From assembly GCA_002900995.3 (NCBI GenBank), contig CM035314.1, forward strand, positions 403,252 through 467,251: DNA of 64,000 nt, written 5' to 3'. This DNA comes from Ganoderma boninense (lineage: Eukaryota; Basidiomycota; Agaricomycetes; Polyporales; Polyporaceae). The notes beneath the pieces are model-generated. The model ran no database searches. It was given only the letters and a program-made list of their open reading frames with translations, and was not told the origin of the DNA. Below, piece by piece: positions 10,943 through 22,974 of this stretch (position 1 is the first letter of the stretch; every line of letters starts with the position of its first letter). A program made the position numbers and the translations under genes.

Positions 10943-12869
10943 TCACATCGATTCCCACTCCCTGTGCAAAGGCTCCTCGTCACTGCAAACGCGGCGAATC
11001 AGCACCGCCATGATGTACACGGTCACACAGCATCGATGATAGCGGTAGACGTACAGATGTTCTCGAGTATCATCCAGTACAAAGCGCGGCTCCGCGCACC
11101 TCTGCGGGTGGAACTCGGCCCACGTTCCACCCTCATACCCGTGGTACAGCAGCGCGACGTGCTCCAGCAGGGGACACGACGCCGCCACAATCTCGACGAT
11201 CTCCGGGCCGCGCTCGTCTCTGAACAGCGCCAGCCACACTTCCCGCTTCCGCTGGTTCGCGCAATATGCTTGATGGTCCTCGGGGAAGTCGAGATTCAGC
11301 CGCAACGTGCGCAGCGTCTTCGCAGCTGAGAGCAGCTGCGCAATATGCGTCTGGTCGGAGTGGGCTATCAGCGACGAGTGGGCGGGGCGAGCCACGAGAT
11401 GACGGGAAGACAGAGGCTCACATGTTGAACCCGATCAGTCACTGGCCGATTAAGGCCCTCACGGTGTTCCAATGCACGGTAGCGATGAAGCTCGAGGTGC
11501 TCGAGCCTCGGCAGTGCCTGCGCAATGTACGACAGGAGGGCATCGTCGGAACCAGGGTCGGGCGCACTGTATACCAGCTCCAGACTTGTCAGGCGGGAGA
11601 GGTCCATGCGCTGCAGGACCGAGAGGCATTCTTCCGAAGACAGGAGTGGCATGGCCCAGAGATTGCCTTCGGGGCCGCACGGAACGTTGCAGTCGTACGG
11701 GAGCTGGTGGTAGATCCGTGGGCGATCACGAACAGATAAGTGTGTGAGGAATGGCATGCTGAGTGAGAATATGCCATCGTCAGGATGAGGGAATGCGATT
11801 GTGAGAGATCGGAGCTCAGAGAGCCGGGGTGGAAGGGACGTTGCGCGTTCAGAACACTCCTCGGAGTGCGGGCCACTAGTCAAAGAAGAATTCGAAGCCG
11901 ATGATAGAGACGGGAGAGAACTCGCTGAAGAGGGTTTAGGAAGTACAATGTACCGTCCTAAGGTTTCCCGGTCCCAGATCCTGCCTGCCAAGACAGATAA
12001 GCTTCGGAGAGAAGGGACGGCAGGGAGGAGATGCTGTAGTGAGGAAGCGTGTTCAACATCAAGGAAGCGGCCATAAAGTGATAGGTCCCGAAGGCACGGC
12101 CAAGACACCTCCGCCATGGCGAGAATCGGAGCCGATTCCACTGGCAGGGAGAGGGACACGACGGTGTTACGCATATTCAGGACGATGCCTGTTATGCATG
12201 CGCGTTCGAAGTCGAAAAAGGGACGCATGTCTGCTGGATGTAAGCGTCGGTATGGCAGCCTGCATTTTCCCCATTCGCGCCACACCGTAGACGTCAACGT
12301 GAACGTCCGCAAGGAAATGGGGGTCTCAGCGATGTCGTCCTGAGGGTAAAGGGGGCCGTCGAGGACGTTGTGTCTAAGGTCGATGGTGAGTGATACTAGG
12401 CGCGACCGGACGAGACAGGCTTTCAAGATGTCCCACGGGAGCTTGCCCCGGTAAGGCTTGAGGGTGACGGAGTTGAGTGAGGGGAACTGGCCGAGGAGGG
12501 TTTTGAACCGTAGCAAATCGCCGTCTTGATCAAGACGACCGGATTGGGTTATATTTCTTAAAACACGCCGATTGACGCATATCCGCAAGAAGACTGAACG
12601 GTGAGTGCTTACCGTACATACGAGCAAATGGCTTGTGGCGGGTCATGGGGCCCCCGGGGTTCGGTGATGTCCACTTTACATCGGGAAAACAAGCGGGGGA
12701 AAGCGAGAGAACGAAGTTTGCGAGAGGAGGATGCGAGGGCACGAAGATCAGCATCCTGTTGCTGCAGCTGATCCATGATGAGCTGAAAGACGTCCAGGTT
12801 CAGATCCTCTAAGCTGGAGCTGAATGGTGAGCGAGAGCGTGTCAAGTTCCACAGACAGAGCTGACTCAC
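10943..12869 (-). CDS. F-box/LRR-like protein, duplicated family copy 1
   Basis: Probable substrate adaptor of an SCF ubiquitin ligase, inferred from the N-terminal F-box. Exons (reading leftward): 12869-12613, 12556-11422, 11350-10943; 599 residues. Residues about 20-65 form the F-box: LEDLNLDVFQLIMDQLQQQD, then ALASSSRKLRSLAFPRLFSR. The long second exon has repeated leucine-rich stretches (FPSLNSVTLKPYRG, LRSLSVLAG, LPRLEHLELHRYRALEH), as in fungal F-box/LRR-like proteins. Two other copies occur here: a near-identical minus-strand one (21390-19554) and a broken plus-strand one (33490-35544). This copy extends past the shared end LYVY with about 37 extra residues. Intron positions and phases (2 and 0) are the same in all copies. 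Target unknown. Confidence 0.78.
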
Positions 12870-13179
12870 GATCTTCCTCTAGGGCGTGGCGGAGGATCTA
12901 CACTACGTGTTTCCGAAGTTCTGCGCTTTTTGCATGGGATTGCTTTATGGGGAGGGGGGGAATGCGGGGAATGTTCGGTCCAAGGGAGGAGCAAGGACTT
13001 GAGGAGCCCAAGCGTCCGAGACAACATGGTAGAAGATGAAGCCCGGGATTCCTCTGGTCCTCACCAAGTCCACTGTCCAAGAACAAGACGGAGTTACTCG
13101 TCATCGTCGTCCACGACACCTAGGTTGTCCGCCTGCGGCCTTCAACAAGACGACCCTAAACTAGTTAGAGGCGCCTGAC

Positions 13180-15300
13180 TCAGCTCGTCGTGTTGCGGCT
13201 CGGATTCGGGAACTGGCACAAAGCCCGAAGCGGCTTTTCGCTTCGTGCCTGTTATCATCCCCTGCTGTCTGTCCGGAAGGCATTCTTGAGCTCGAGCCTC
13301 GCACCAAGCTCGCATCTAGGAATGCGCAACTAATCTCAAATCAAGGCGGCGAGCAAATACGCAAGACCCTAACCCCAACTGACTTTCGATTAATGAGGGT
13401 TATTATTGACTAGTGACTGTGGGTAAGCTGGGTTTAAAATCGAACAATTCGGGTTCGAGTCGCCAGCCGGTCCAGTTTCTACTCTCTATTGACTCTCATC
13501 ATCTATCCCGTGTATGCCCTAGCGCTGCCAACCCCCGACTCTGCGTCATAAACCTACCATATCAGAGTGCAGCTGACGTTTTTACCTATCGCTTGGCTTT
13601 ACAGAGCTGTTCAGCCCGCGGCTCGCCGACCACGACACCGAGGACCGAGGACCTTGTTTCAAGGATGAGGATGGTGAACGCATACAATACATGGGTTCAG
13701 GGTCTTCTGCGAGGCAATCTGGTGCGCATATATCCATGTCTATGCGCGATAGTTCGTGTTTACCCTTTGCCCGGTGACACAGCAGTTCTGCATGGTGTCC
13801 AGTCTACATAAGGTCACACCCCCCTGCCAACGTCGCGACGGTCAGGCGGTTCTACAGATTCGACCATTTCTGCAGCCCTCTCGGGAGCACGCCTGATGCT
13901 TCTGCGAATGCATGCGTCGGGCTCGATGGTTGTACGAAGGACGCTCGTTCCAGGAGATCGTGTGGGAGACATTCGAGGTACGTGAATTATTCATCTTCTT
14001 GGGCTCCGCATTCAACAGGCGTATGCACTTCGGGCTTCCGGACGGGGTGATAAGCACGGATTTGTCAGTGGTGCCCGCATTTTCTCTTCCTCTCAGTGGT
14101 CAGAGAGCGAGGTGCGCACAATGGTCGGAGGACGGGTTACCTGGCTGCGTAGGCGATGCAGATATGACTGAAGCGGTGGGTGGCTTCCCGGATAGTACGT
14201 CGGGGAGAGATTTGCGAAGCATGAATAGAGAGAGAAGGAGCGAACGGTGATTCAGAGGGAAACCAGCGGTGATTCAGAGGGAAACCAGCGGTGATTCAGA
14301 GGGAAACCAGCGCAGGGATGGCCTGAACTAGTGAAAAAAAGGGTTTATCGGTGTCTCACAGCGCCTGGATAGGTTCCAGGTCCGCCTATTCACCTACGTC
14401 TCATACTGTGCTGTCACACCCAGAGAGCCTCAGAACGCGATGAGGTTCGCACCTGGTATCTTCCTCGGGATATTCTTCGACAAGGGGTATCTCAGGCTTC
14501 CGTTATATGTCGCGTCGGCGGTGTTCGTCGCATGTTTGTCCCTCACTGCCGGGATTTAAATCCACTCCCCGGTTGCAGCCCACGGCTACCAAGTTACCCC
14601 TCTGGACTCGCCTTGCTTCTCAATTGTATCGCGATGCCTACCACAGAACGCCTGGCGACTGTCCTCACGCAGCATCAAGTGACGAGTCTGCCGCCGACGA
14701 CCCGGCGGAAACAGTACTCGAGGAGGTGGCTTCGGAGGAGTGTCCAGACCGTAGACTGCGGGTGCGTCAGTATCATCTCGCTGCGCTTTCGCTGATATCT
14801 CTGCCGTAAAAGTTGTGTGTGTTGTTGTTTTGAGTGACTAGGTACATGCATACAGTCGCGAACGGGGTGCGCTTGTGGGAAAGGCTGTGCTGGGATAACC
14901 ATGACCAGTGCTCTGGGTGGGTGGCGATGCGTCTACATCTGATGTGGAAGGTGCGCCCTGTTTTGCTTTTCAGGTGCGAGTAACTGGGTCTACGTGACGT
15001 TCTTACGTCGTTCTTTCTGTGTGTCATCCTAAGGTACCGGTCAAGCTCATCCCGTCGTCATTTGTAGGAGGCTCCCGGCCGATATAGTTTGAGGAATATC
15101 TCGCCTGTTCTACCTTCTGTGTCTTCTGTATCACAATATGTGTCCTCGATGACTGCAAACTCCAAAGCACCGGACTGTCTGCAAAGATGGCGTGCATCTT
15201 AGATGTTCGGGCCCCGGTCGATCCCCCTCTCTGTCGCACCCCTCGCGCCTTCAACACGTCGCTGGCTCGCGCATAAATCTAACGTGCACGTCCCGCAGCT
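13180..15300. other. Region without a supported gene
   Basis: Several overlapping frames exist, for example a plus-strand frame at 14840-14950 reading YMHTVANGVRLWERLCWDN, but none joins into a convincing model and no domain was recognised. It contains a small tandem repeat at 14247-14312. It may be degenerate duplicated or transposon-derived DNA. Confidence 0.35.
14247..14312 (+). repeat. Tandem repeat, three 22-bp units
   Basis: Three identical head-to-tail 22-bp units beginning GTGATTCAGAGGG and ending CCAGCG. No coding frame or regulatory role is apparent. Confidence 0.9.
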
Positions 15301-15974
15301 GATATTCGCGTTAGAACGTCACTGAGGTGAGCCGAACGCATGATTCCTTGCCCCTCCCGTGGTTTGGTTTGCATGCACGACGTTTTTGCTCTGAGCGTCC
15401 TCATGAATCATTCCCGGTGGGCACTCTTCATTGTGTGGTGTTGATTGCTCGTTTGGTTGTTCCGTCTGACTCCGGCCGTTTCGTAGACGAGTACACCACA
15501 GGATGTGCCAACCAGTGTCCGTCGAGGGTCTGCCTAGCTCGCTGGAGCTCTTCGGAAACAGAGCCGACGTGTACCCGAAAATACGTGAGTCCAGCAACGG
15601 TGCCGACTTGAATGCATCGAGTCCTCGCACTGGCTCCCCGAGATGTAGTGCCCGGCTTTCGCGTCGATGGCGACGGTACCGATGGGCTTGGAGCCATCAA
15701 CACGGGCACACATAAGTACGCATCAAGCCAATTTTCGCGTTCGACTCTCTTGACGGGGATAGGTCTTATAGAGGATTGGCAGGGAGAGGCCGAGGGCAAG
15801 AACTGCGACCTGAGCCTCCACAATCTCATCTCGGTCAGCTTCATGCCGTGCGGTGGGGTGTATGGCCAAAGGAGCTTGTACTTGTCACGATTACAACCCT
15901 CTATATACATGCACCCGCACGGAAGTACTAGGAAGGCAATTCGGAAACGTAAACGAAAGGTGGCCTGGTCAACG

Positions 15975-17600
15975 CTACTGGAGTAGCGACGGTTGCTTCC
16001 TTGCCGTTGCCTGCACACGGGGAGGAGCGTCTTGATGGATCTCAATCTCATGAGCGTCCGCGACAATTTTGCCATCCTGCACAATTCGCTGGGCAGCGAG
16101 CTGCACGTAGGGCTGGTCGATCCCGGGGACGGGACGTAGGCCCCGATGCTCCGCGTCGAATCTGACGATCGCGCCCCAGAAAAAGTTCTAGGATGGCAGG
16201 TTAACATGAGCGGAAGAGCGGTGTGTTCTGGCAGATAATACGTACCATTCCGAGCGTTACTACCTCAGATAGATACCCATATTCATCCCCGGTGGGACGT
16301 ATGGCTTTGAACGGGACAATGAAACCACTCTTGGGCTTATACCACGGGCTCACGAGGAAGTGCTCGGCGCTGCAGCGGAACTCAACCTCTTCGGTGTCGA
16401 GGCCCTTGAACCTGAATATGATGTCATGGCCTCTGAAACATCCAGCCTCGCGCTGGAAAATGTCGCGATCACATTCCTGCGGGCTTGGCACGTTTGGCTG
16501 CTGGAGCCATGAGCGCCGTATGTCGTTGTAAACAGAGAGTGGAACGTAAGTCCGTGCGGAGGCTACGAATACACCATTTGTCAACCAACAAAACATTAGA
16601 AAATTAGACGGCGCAGAGGAACATACCGGAGTCAAGTTCTGCTCTCATGCCGCCATTGCCATCCATGTTTGGAAAGCTAATGGTCTTTGCTTTCCAATAG
16701 GGCTCATCCGAGCTTGCGTAGTTTGGTGGCTGGATAAGCGGAACGAGCAGAGTCATCGAGAGGAGGCGAACAGTCCAACATCTGAACTGCCTTTCGCCGA
16801 CATTAGACGCCTCATGAGGAACTGCCTCTTCGATCGGGATCTGCGATCCAAATTCCGGAGTGAGCAGCTTTGAGCCGAGTCCAGTGACACCACATGGAAT
16901 GCCGTCGCCAAAGTACAGGAAGCTTCGCCTAAAAATGGTGAGCGAGGCTCACTCCAATAGACGAGGTTCAGCACAACACTTACAAGTGCGGTGACCCTGT
17001 GCCAAATCTTCGTATAGGCCACAATAGCCTGAGTATCATCCGAAAAGGCTGCGATGACGATCAGGTGACGCTTTTAACGAAGGATGAGACTGGAGGCTCA
17101 CAGATGGAACATATGGTCTCCCTTCGTTTAATAACACGTCAAAAACAGTCTACGAGATTCAACTTCACTGAGAAGGGTCAACTGAGCCAAAAAATAATAA
17201 TAACCATACCGTTCGCTCTTCAGGCCCTGTATTCAACTTCCAAGGGAACCTTGAACTATAAGATTACGGTGCTTTCATAAGCAACGAGCGATCCGCAGAA
17301 GGCTGAAATCACTGACCCTGGGACCCCCAAGCCAAAAGTTCCGTCATATGGCTGAAATACGATTTTGTGGTTCGCCCTCGAAACGAGGCTGCGTGGAAAG
17401 TCGAGAAGCATTCTGGAATGTGAATTGCTGCTCCACTTCCACAACGGGACCTCTAGAGGTGTCGCAACTTTCCCAGCGTCCCACCGTTGCAGTCCTAGGT
17501 AAACAACAGCTTGATCTAAGACACTGGCCCCCACCTCCACTCAAACTGTTCACGTACTGCACTGACTCCCATCTCGATATTCGATCTCCGCTTGCTCTTT
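15975..17600 (-). CDS. Aspartic-protease-like protein, copy 1, possibly degenerate 5' half
   Basis: Related over its C-terminal half to the plus-strand gene ending at 25107. Supported exons: 16928-16627, 16562-16246, 16187-15975 (in-frame stop). They give SFLYFGDGIPCGV..., then MRAELDSASARTY, then GHDIIFRFKGLDTEEVEFRCS, then NFFWGAIVRFDAEH. The LDSA mot matches the second active-site loop of pepsin-like (A1) proteases, normally DTG or DSG; here a phase-1 intron splits the codon and gives Ala, not Gly. Upstream, 17540-17300 has PYDGTFGLGVPG, the usual FDGxxGLG block before the flap region, and EVEQQFTF in another frame about 100 bp earlier, suggesting a frameshift or an unseen intron. No first DTG motif was found. 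Could be a pseudogene in its N-terminal half. Confidence 0.5.
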
Positions 17601-18217
17601 CAGCGCAGACTCCGGGCCTGGAGGTAAGGTCGCCTTCTTAACACCAGACCTCACTTCTTCTTCCAACTTAAATTCCAAGTAACCGTCCTGGTATAACCAA
17701 CTGCACTATGTCAGCGTTGAACGAGGCGAAAGCCCTGGACTATCACCAACAATGATGTATCCGCTAACGGTACAAATCAGAACCGTTGACGTTTTGGAAG
17801 TGGCCTGAGAAAACTCACATGAATCGATACATGCTCTATAAACGCGTCCCGAGACTCCAGGGCCCAACAGGTCCGAGTGAAGGGGATTATCCTCTCTGGG
17901 TGCGAGCGTCTGTGTGATCGAGGGTCTGTGGATACTCATCCAAGGAAGTGCGAAATCATCGAGACCCACCAGCTCTATGCAATACAAATAAACTAAATGT
18001 TGTTGTTAGACGCGTACGACCCTACTGAGACACAGACAACGTTACCAGCAGACTCCAATATTTCGTTTCCATTCGTAAGACACAAATCGAGGAGCGACTG
18101 ATCTTCTTCGGCATTGATGCCCCTCTGAGGAACAACAAGGGGTGATCTGCGTGGCCCCGGGTCAACACATAACACCGGTGCCGCAGTGACGTACTGAGGA
18201 CGAGGTGGGTCAGTATG

Positions 18218-18752
18218 TCATGAAACGAAACGGAGAATTTGCATCGAAAAGCCTACGGTGGGATGTGACGGATACAAGCTTTGGCTGGATAACGCCGGCT
18301 CCGGCGTCACCGTGCTGGCGACATCCACTTGGAGGTTACAAAGCAGTTCGTCGACCCTCTTACGAACATTCCTGGCGTTCTCCGTTGCCTTCATCTCCTT
18401 GTCAGTGACAAGAACGTATTCCAAGGGTCGTTTCGTCGCCGTCTTCAGTGCCGGGGCCACACCGCTGTTGGGATCCAAGAGCTGCCGCTCGCTGATCGGA
18501 CGGCCGTTGCGAAACGTAAGAGAAATCTGTTTACAAGCCAAAGACAGCTTCGCCTCATGGCGAGCGGTATCCAACTGGATGGGATACGTATGTGACATCA
18601 TGAACGAATGGAATAGGATAGCTGAGTATTGCGGTACGCACAATGAGGATTGCCTTTGCTTGTTCACCATTGTCAAGTTTGACAATGGGCTCTTCGAGGA
18701 CGAAGAGGAGCCCAGAATCTTCGAGCTCATCGTGTCCTATATTCGAATCCAT
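18218..18752 (-). CDS. Unrecognised 155-residue protein
   Basis: Two exons, 18752-18642 and 18574-18218, join in phase through a 67-base intron (gtgcgt...atccag) to give 155 residues. The N-terminus is acidic (HDELEDSGLLFVLEEPIV). The middle has SLTFRNGRPISERQLLDP, and a basic/acidic helix-like stretch (TDKEMKATENARNVRKRVDE) may form a short coiled coil. No signal peptide or membrane segment is seen. I do not recognise the family. The plus strand also has an open frame over most of this interval, so strand choice rests on the splice fit and residue composition. It may belong to the neighbouring aspartic-protease-like locus or be a relic. Confidence 0.38.
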
Positions 18753-18779
18753 GGAGGCCTATCGGAGGCGTAAAGGCAG

Positions 18780-19450
18780 ACTAAAAGAAGGTTTTCGGGG
18801 AGTGGGATGTGGGATGCTCGATGGTGAGGACAAGACTCGAAAAGCAGCCCAGTTGATAAGGCGTTCTCGACGGTGCCGTCATCCAGTTTAGGGCAGCAAA
18901 GACAATATGCTTGAACCTATTGTTGGTAGAGTAACCATAGATACAGAATACAAGAAGTGGAGTTTTCCGTCGTTGAACAAGAAAGTCCGGCAGCGTGCGA
19001 TCATGAGAGCGAGGCACACTGGGACGCTGCCATCGGCGGAACTGAACTCGGAGTTGTACTGTAGGCAACCAGTACCTTGAAGCACCGTCACCGTGGGAAC
19101 ACCAGATCGACGGTAATGAAGCACCATCTAGCCAACAATTGGCATGCACATGTCTAGTACCGCTCGACGTCAAAAACACGGTCCACCGCAGGCGGTGAGA
19201 GGAGGTGGCGCACTGTTGTCGCAATCAGAGCAGTCGCGGATGCTTTCTGCTAATTACATCATCCATGCTGAGATACCCAATCAATACTTTTGTCCTCTTC
19301 GCCAGTTCCTGGGCAGATATTGACAGCGACCTGGTTCTCTGCAACAATTTCTTGCGCGGCGCTAAGATTCTAGAATACCAGGACTTGGAGCAAATACAAT
19401 GCAATCACCATGACGTACACGGACGGGCCTCCAACAACTCTCCAACAATG
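18780..19450. other. Unassigned stretch between genes
   Basis: Minus-strand frames at 19224-18781 are open (for example FLYSVSMVTLPTIGSSILSL, hydrophobic) but show no recognisable domain and no clear splice joins. Possibly a decayed gene. Confidence 0.3.
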
Positions 19451-19553
19451 GACAGACGCAATCACATCGATTCCCACTCCCTTTGCAAAGGCTCCTCGTC
19501 ACTGCAGGCGCGGCGAATATCAGCACAGCCATGATGCACACAGAGAGTCAAAG

Positions 19554-21390
19554 TCAGTGATAGACGTACAGATGTTCTCGGGTGTCGTCGAGCACAAAGC
19601 GCGGCTCCGCACACCTCTGCGGATGGAACTCGGCCCACGTTCCGCCCTCGTACCCATGGTACAGCAGCGCGACGTGCTCCAGCCGGGGGCACGATGTCGC
19701 CACAATCTCGACGATCTCCGGGCCGCGCTCTCTGAACAGCACCAGCCACTCATCCCGCTTCTCCTGGTTCGCGCAATACGCTTGATGGTCCTCGGGGAAG
19801 TCGAGATTCAGCCGCAACGTGCGCAGCGTCTTCGCCGCTGAGAGCAGCTGCGCGATGTGTGTCTGTTGAGGTGGGCTATCAGAGACAAATGGGTGGGGGT
19901 GGGGGTGGGGGGGCAAGCCACAAGATGAGGGGATGAGAGGGGCTCACATGTTCGACGCGATCAGTCACGGGCAGATTAAGACCCTCACGATCTTCCAATT
20001 CACGATAGCGATGCAGCTCCAGGTGCTCAAGCCTCGGTAGTGCCTGCGCAATGTACGACAAAAGGGCATTGTCAGAACCAGGGTCGGGCGCACTATATAC
20101 CAGCTCCAGGCTCGTCAGGCGGGAGAGATCCATGCGCTGCAGGACCGAGAGGCATTTTTCCGCAGACAGGAGTGGCACGGCCCAGAGCTTCCCTTCGGGG
20201 CCGGACGGAACGTTGCAGTCGTACGGGAGCTGGTGGTAGATCCGTGGGCGGTCGCGGAGAGACAGGTGCGTTAGGAATGGCATGCTGAGTGAGAATAGGT
20301 CATCGTCAGGATGAGGGAATGCGATTGTGAGAGATCGGAGCTCAGAGAGCCGGGGTGGAAGGGACGTTGCGCGTTCAGAACACTCCTCGGAGTGCGGGCC
20401 ACTAGTCAAAGAAGAATTCGAAGCCGATGATAGAGCCGAGACAGAGATCGCAGAAGAAGAGGGTTTAGGAAGTATAGGGTATCGTCCTCTGGTGCCTAGG
20501 TGCCGGGTCCTGCCTGCTAATATAGATAAGCTTCGGAGAGAAGGGACGGCAGGGAGGAGATGTCGTAGTGAGGAAGCGTGTTCAACATCGAGGAAGCGTC
20601 CATGAAGCGACAGGTCCCGAAGGCAGGGCCATGACACCTCCGCCATGGCGAGAATCGGAGCCGATTCCACTGGCAGCGAGAGGGACACGACGGTGTTACG
20701 CATATTCAGGACAATGCCTGTTATGCATGCGCGTTCGAAGTCGAAAAAGGGACGCATGTCTGCTGGATGTAAGCGTCGGTATGGCAGCCTGCATTTTCCC
20801 CATTCGCGCCACACCGTAGACGTCAGCGTGAAAGTCTGCAGGGAAATGGGAGTCGTATCAATGTCGTCCTGAGGGTAAAGGGGGCCGTCAAGGACGTTGT
20901 GCCTAAGGTCGATGGTGAGTGATAGTAGGTGAGACCGGACGAGACAGGCTTTCAAGATGTCCCATGGGAGCTTGCCCCGGTAAGGCTTGAGGGTGACGGA
21001 GTTGAGTGAGGGAAACTGGCCGAGGAGGGTCTCGAACCGTAGCAAATCGCCGTCTTGATCAAGGCGCCCGGATTGGGTTATATGTCTTAAAGCACGCCGA
21101 TTGGCACATACCAGGAAGAGAATCACGGTGAGTGCTTACCGTACATACGAGCAAATGGCTTGTGGCGGGTCATGGGGTCCCGGTTGGGTGGTGTCCACTT
21201 TACATCGGGCAAACAAGCGGGGGAAAGCGAGAGAACGAAGTTTGCGAGAGGAAGACGCGAGGGCACGAAGATCAGCATCCTGTTGCTGCAGCTGATCCAT
21301 GACGAGCTGGAAGACGTCGAGGTTCAAATCGTCTAAGCTGGAACTGGATGGTGAGCAAGAGGCTATTTTCCACAGAAAGAGCCGACTCAC
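19554..21390 (-). CDS. F-box/LRR-like protein, duplicated family copy 2
   Basis: Intact paralogue of the 12.9-10.9 kb F-box gene. Exons (reading leftward): 21390-21140, 21085-19948, 19862-19554; 565 residues. Same layout: MSRLFLWK start, F-box LDDLNLDVFQLVMDQLQQQD with SSRKLRSLAFPRLFARCKVD, a long leucine-rich second exon, and a third exon beginning THIAQLLSAAKTLRTL. It stops early at LYVYH compared with copy 1, though the DNA beyond still resembles copy 1 down to about 19.45 kb. Upstream DNA to about 21.7 kb also matches the upstream flank of copy 1, so the duplicated unit includes the promoter. The second intron contains a GGGGGT-rich run not present in copy 1. Presumed SCF adaptor; target unknown. 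Confidence 0.78.
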
Positions 21391-22087
21391 GACTTTCCTT
21401 CAGGACGGCGTGGAGGAGTCGGATCCACAGGACATGCTTCCGAAAGTCTGCGTTTTTTGCTCGGTCGATGGGAGGGAGGGGAATTTGGTGTCTGCTCCGG
21501 CCAAGGGAAGAGCAAGGACTTCAGGAAACAGAGTGTTCGAGACAACATGTTAGAAAGTCAAGCCCAGGACCCATCCAGATGTCGATAAAGCCCCCCCAGT
21601 CCTCACCGAGTCCACTGTCGAAGAGAAAGACCGAGCCGCTTGTCATCATCGTGGACGACGTCCCGGCTGCTGCCTTCGACCAGGAGACCCTGGATTAGTC
21701 AGCTGCACCTGAGCGCTGCGGAGCTTATCTCTTCGAGTCCCGGAAGTCGACATCGCAGCATCACCACCATGTTGTCCTCCTGCAACGCTTTGTTTTCTCC
21801 ATGGCCATCTGCTTGTCAACGTTTACCATGGAAGAATAACGGTTGTCATATGGGGACAAGGGCACTACTACCGCTTACATCGCACTACACGGAAAATAGA
21901 ATCCTAACAACACCGCTTCCTCAGTGCCTGATGTGACTGGAGGTGCTGTCGGGCAACACATCCGCGTCGCCCCTTTTTGTTCGCCATCCTGTAGATTTGT
22001 CAGGTATTCTTGTGACCTTGAAACCTAATTGTCTTTCCAGCTGTCTCGCGACCGTCAGGTTTCCTGCCCCCATCCATAGAAGCACAG

Positions 22088-22950
22088 GTCCTCTGACGAT
22101 GAATATAACGTCGTACAGGCCCTACTTCACATTTCTACTCATTCTCTGGATCCCAGACTCTCTGACAAAATGCTTCTCATCCTCAATGCTCCTCGCCTTC
22201 GGCATAAGGACGTCGAACAATTTTACCGGATATGGCGCGTGAGCGTTGCGTCTAATCCATCTCTTCGTCTCCTCTTATTAAAATAATGTTCAGGCTGATG
22301 CGGCGCGGTTCAAGACATTTGTTTCCAGAACCCAGCCCATAGATCTCCCGCTTCCCGATGTTCAAGCTGACAAGGGTAAACGCAAGGCCGACGTAGCGTT
22401 CGACAGCGCAGAAGAAGTGAAGGGACGCGCATCGAAGCGCCCCGCGGGCGAGTCTGAGGCCGCGCGGTCTCCGTCTCTAGGCTCAGTGTCCTCTTTCATG
22501 GGTAACATCATGCATCATGCCTACATGGCTTTCTTACCTGCCGATTGGACCGCTCTCCCACTTCCCGAACCGACCACGAGCTCGCCGCATTGGCAGTATC
22601 AACACGCCGATGCTGACGATCTTGCCTATTACCTGACCCGCCAAGGCTCCGCTCTCGATGTGTCGTCCACACAACCTCAACCTCAAACGTCGCCACATCT
22701 CTTCCAGATGGCTAGTCAACTCCCCGATTCCCTGTCTCCGATGTGGCAGAAGCAGACCCTGGTTGTGCACGCTCTGCGTGCTGAGGCCTGCCCTTCATCA
22801 GATATTGTTGCGAGTCTCGACTCGGAGCTCGCAGTTCAATCTCCGGAGTGGATGTACGATCTGAAGCAGCCTATCCAGATGGCCTCCTTTCCATTGCCCA
22901 CACAGCCTTACACGACATTAGACTCCAACGCTATCGGGGTCTTCAATGAG
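22088..22950 (+). CDS. Unrecognised exons, possible N-terminal part of the next gene
   Basis: Two exons join in frame: 22088-22238 (SDDEYNVVQALLHISTHSLD..., KMLLILNAPRLRHKDVEQFY, RIWR) and 22294 to about 22950 (ADAARFKTFVSRTQPIDLPL, PDVQADKGKRKADV...). The second is open for over 650 bases, Ser/Pro-rich, with a basic nuclear-signal-like KGKRK and SKRPAG. No signal peptide or known domain. The open frame stops at 23073. It may splice into the aspartic-protease-like gene directly downstream, but no junction with correct phase was found. The 5' end is also unresolved. Treat as partial. Confidence 0.38.
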
Positions 22951-22974
22951 ATTGTCGTTTCTGGCAGGGATTCC

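Noticed and set aside
12824..13039. Plus-strand frame upstream of F-box copies that is similar in all three (REEQGL...SRQH)
   Set aside because: Its similarity follows from duplication of the whole segment; it contains no domain, varies in length between copies and lies over the F-box promoter.
13430..13480. Possible tRNA B-box (GGTTCGAGTC)
   Set aside because: No matching A-box, acceptor stem or cloverleaf could be folded from the surrounding bases.
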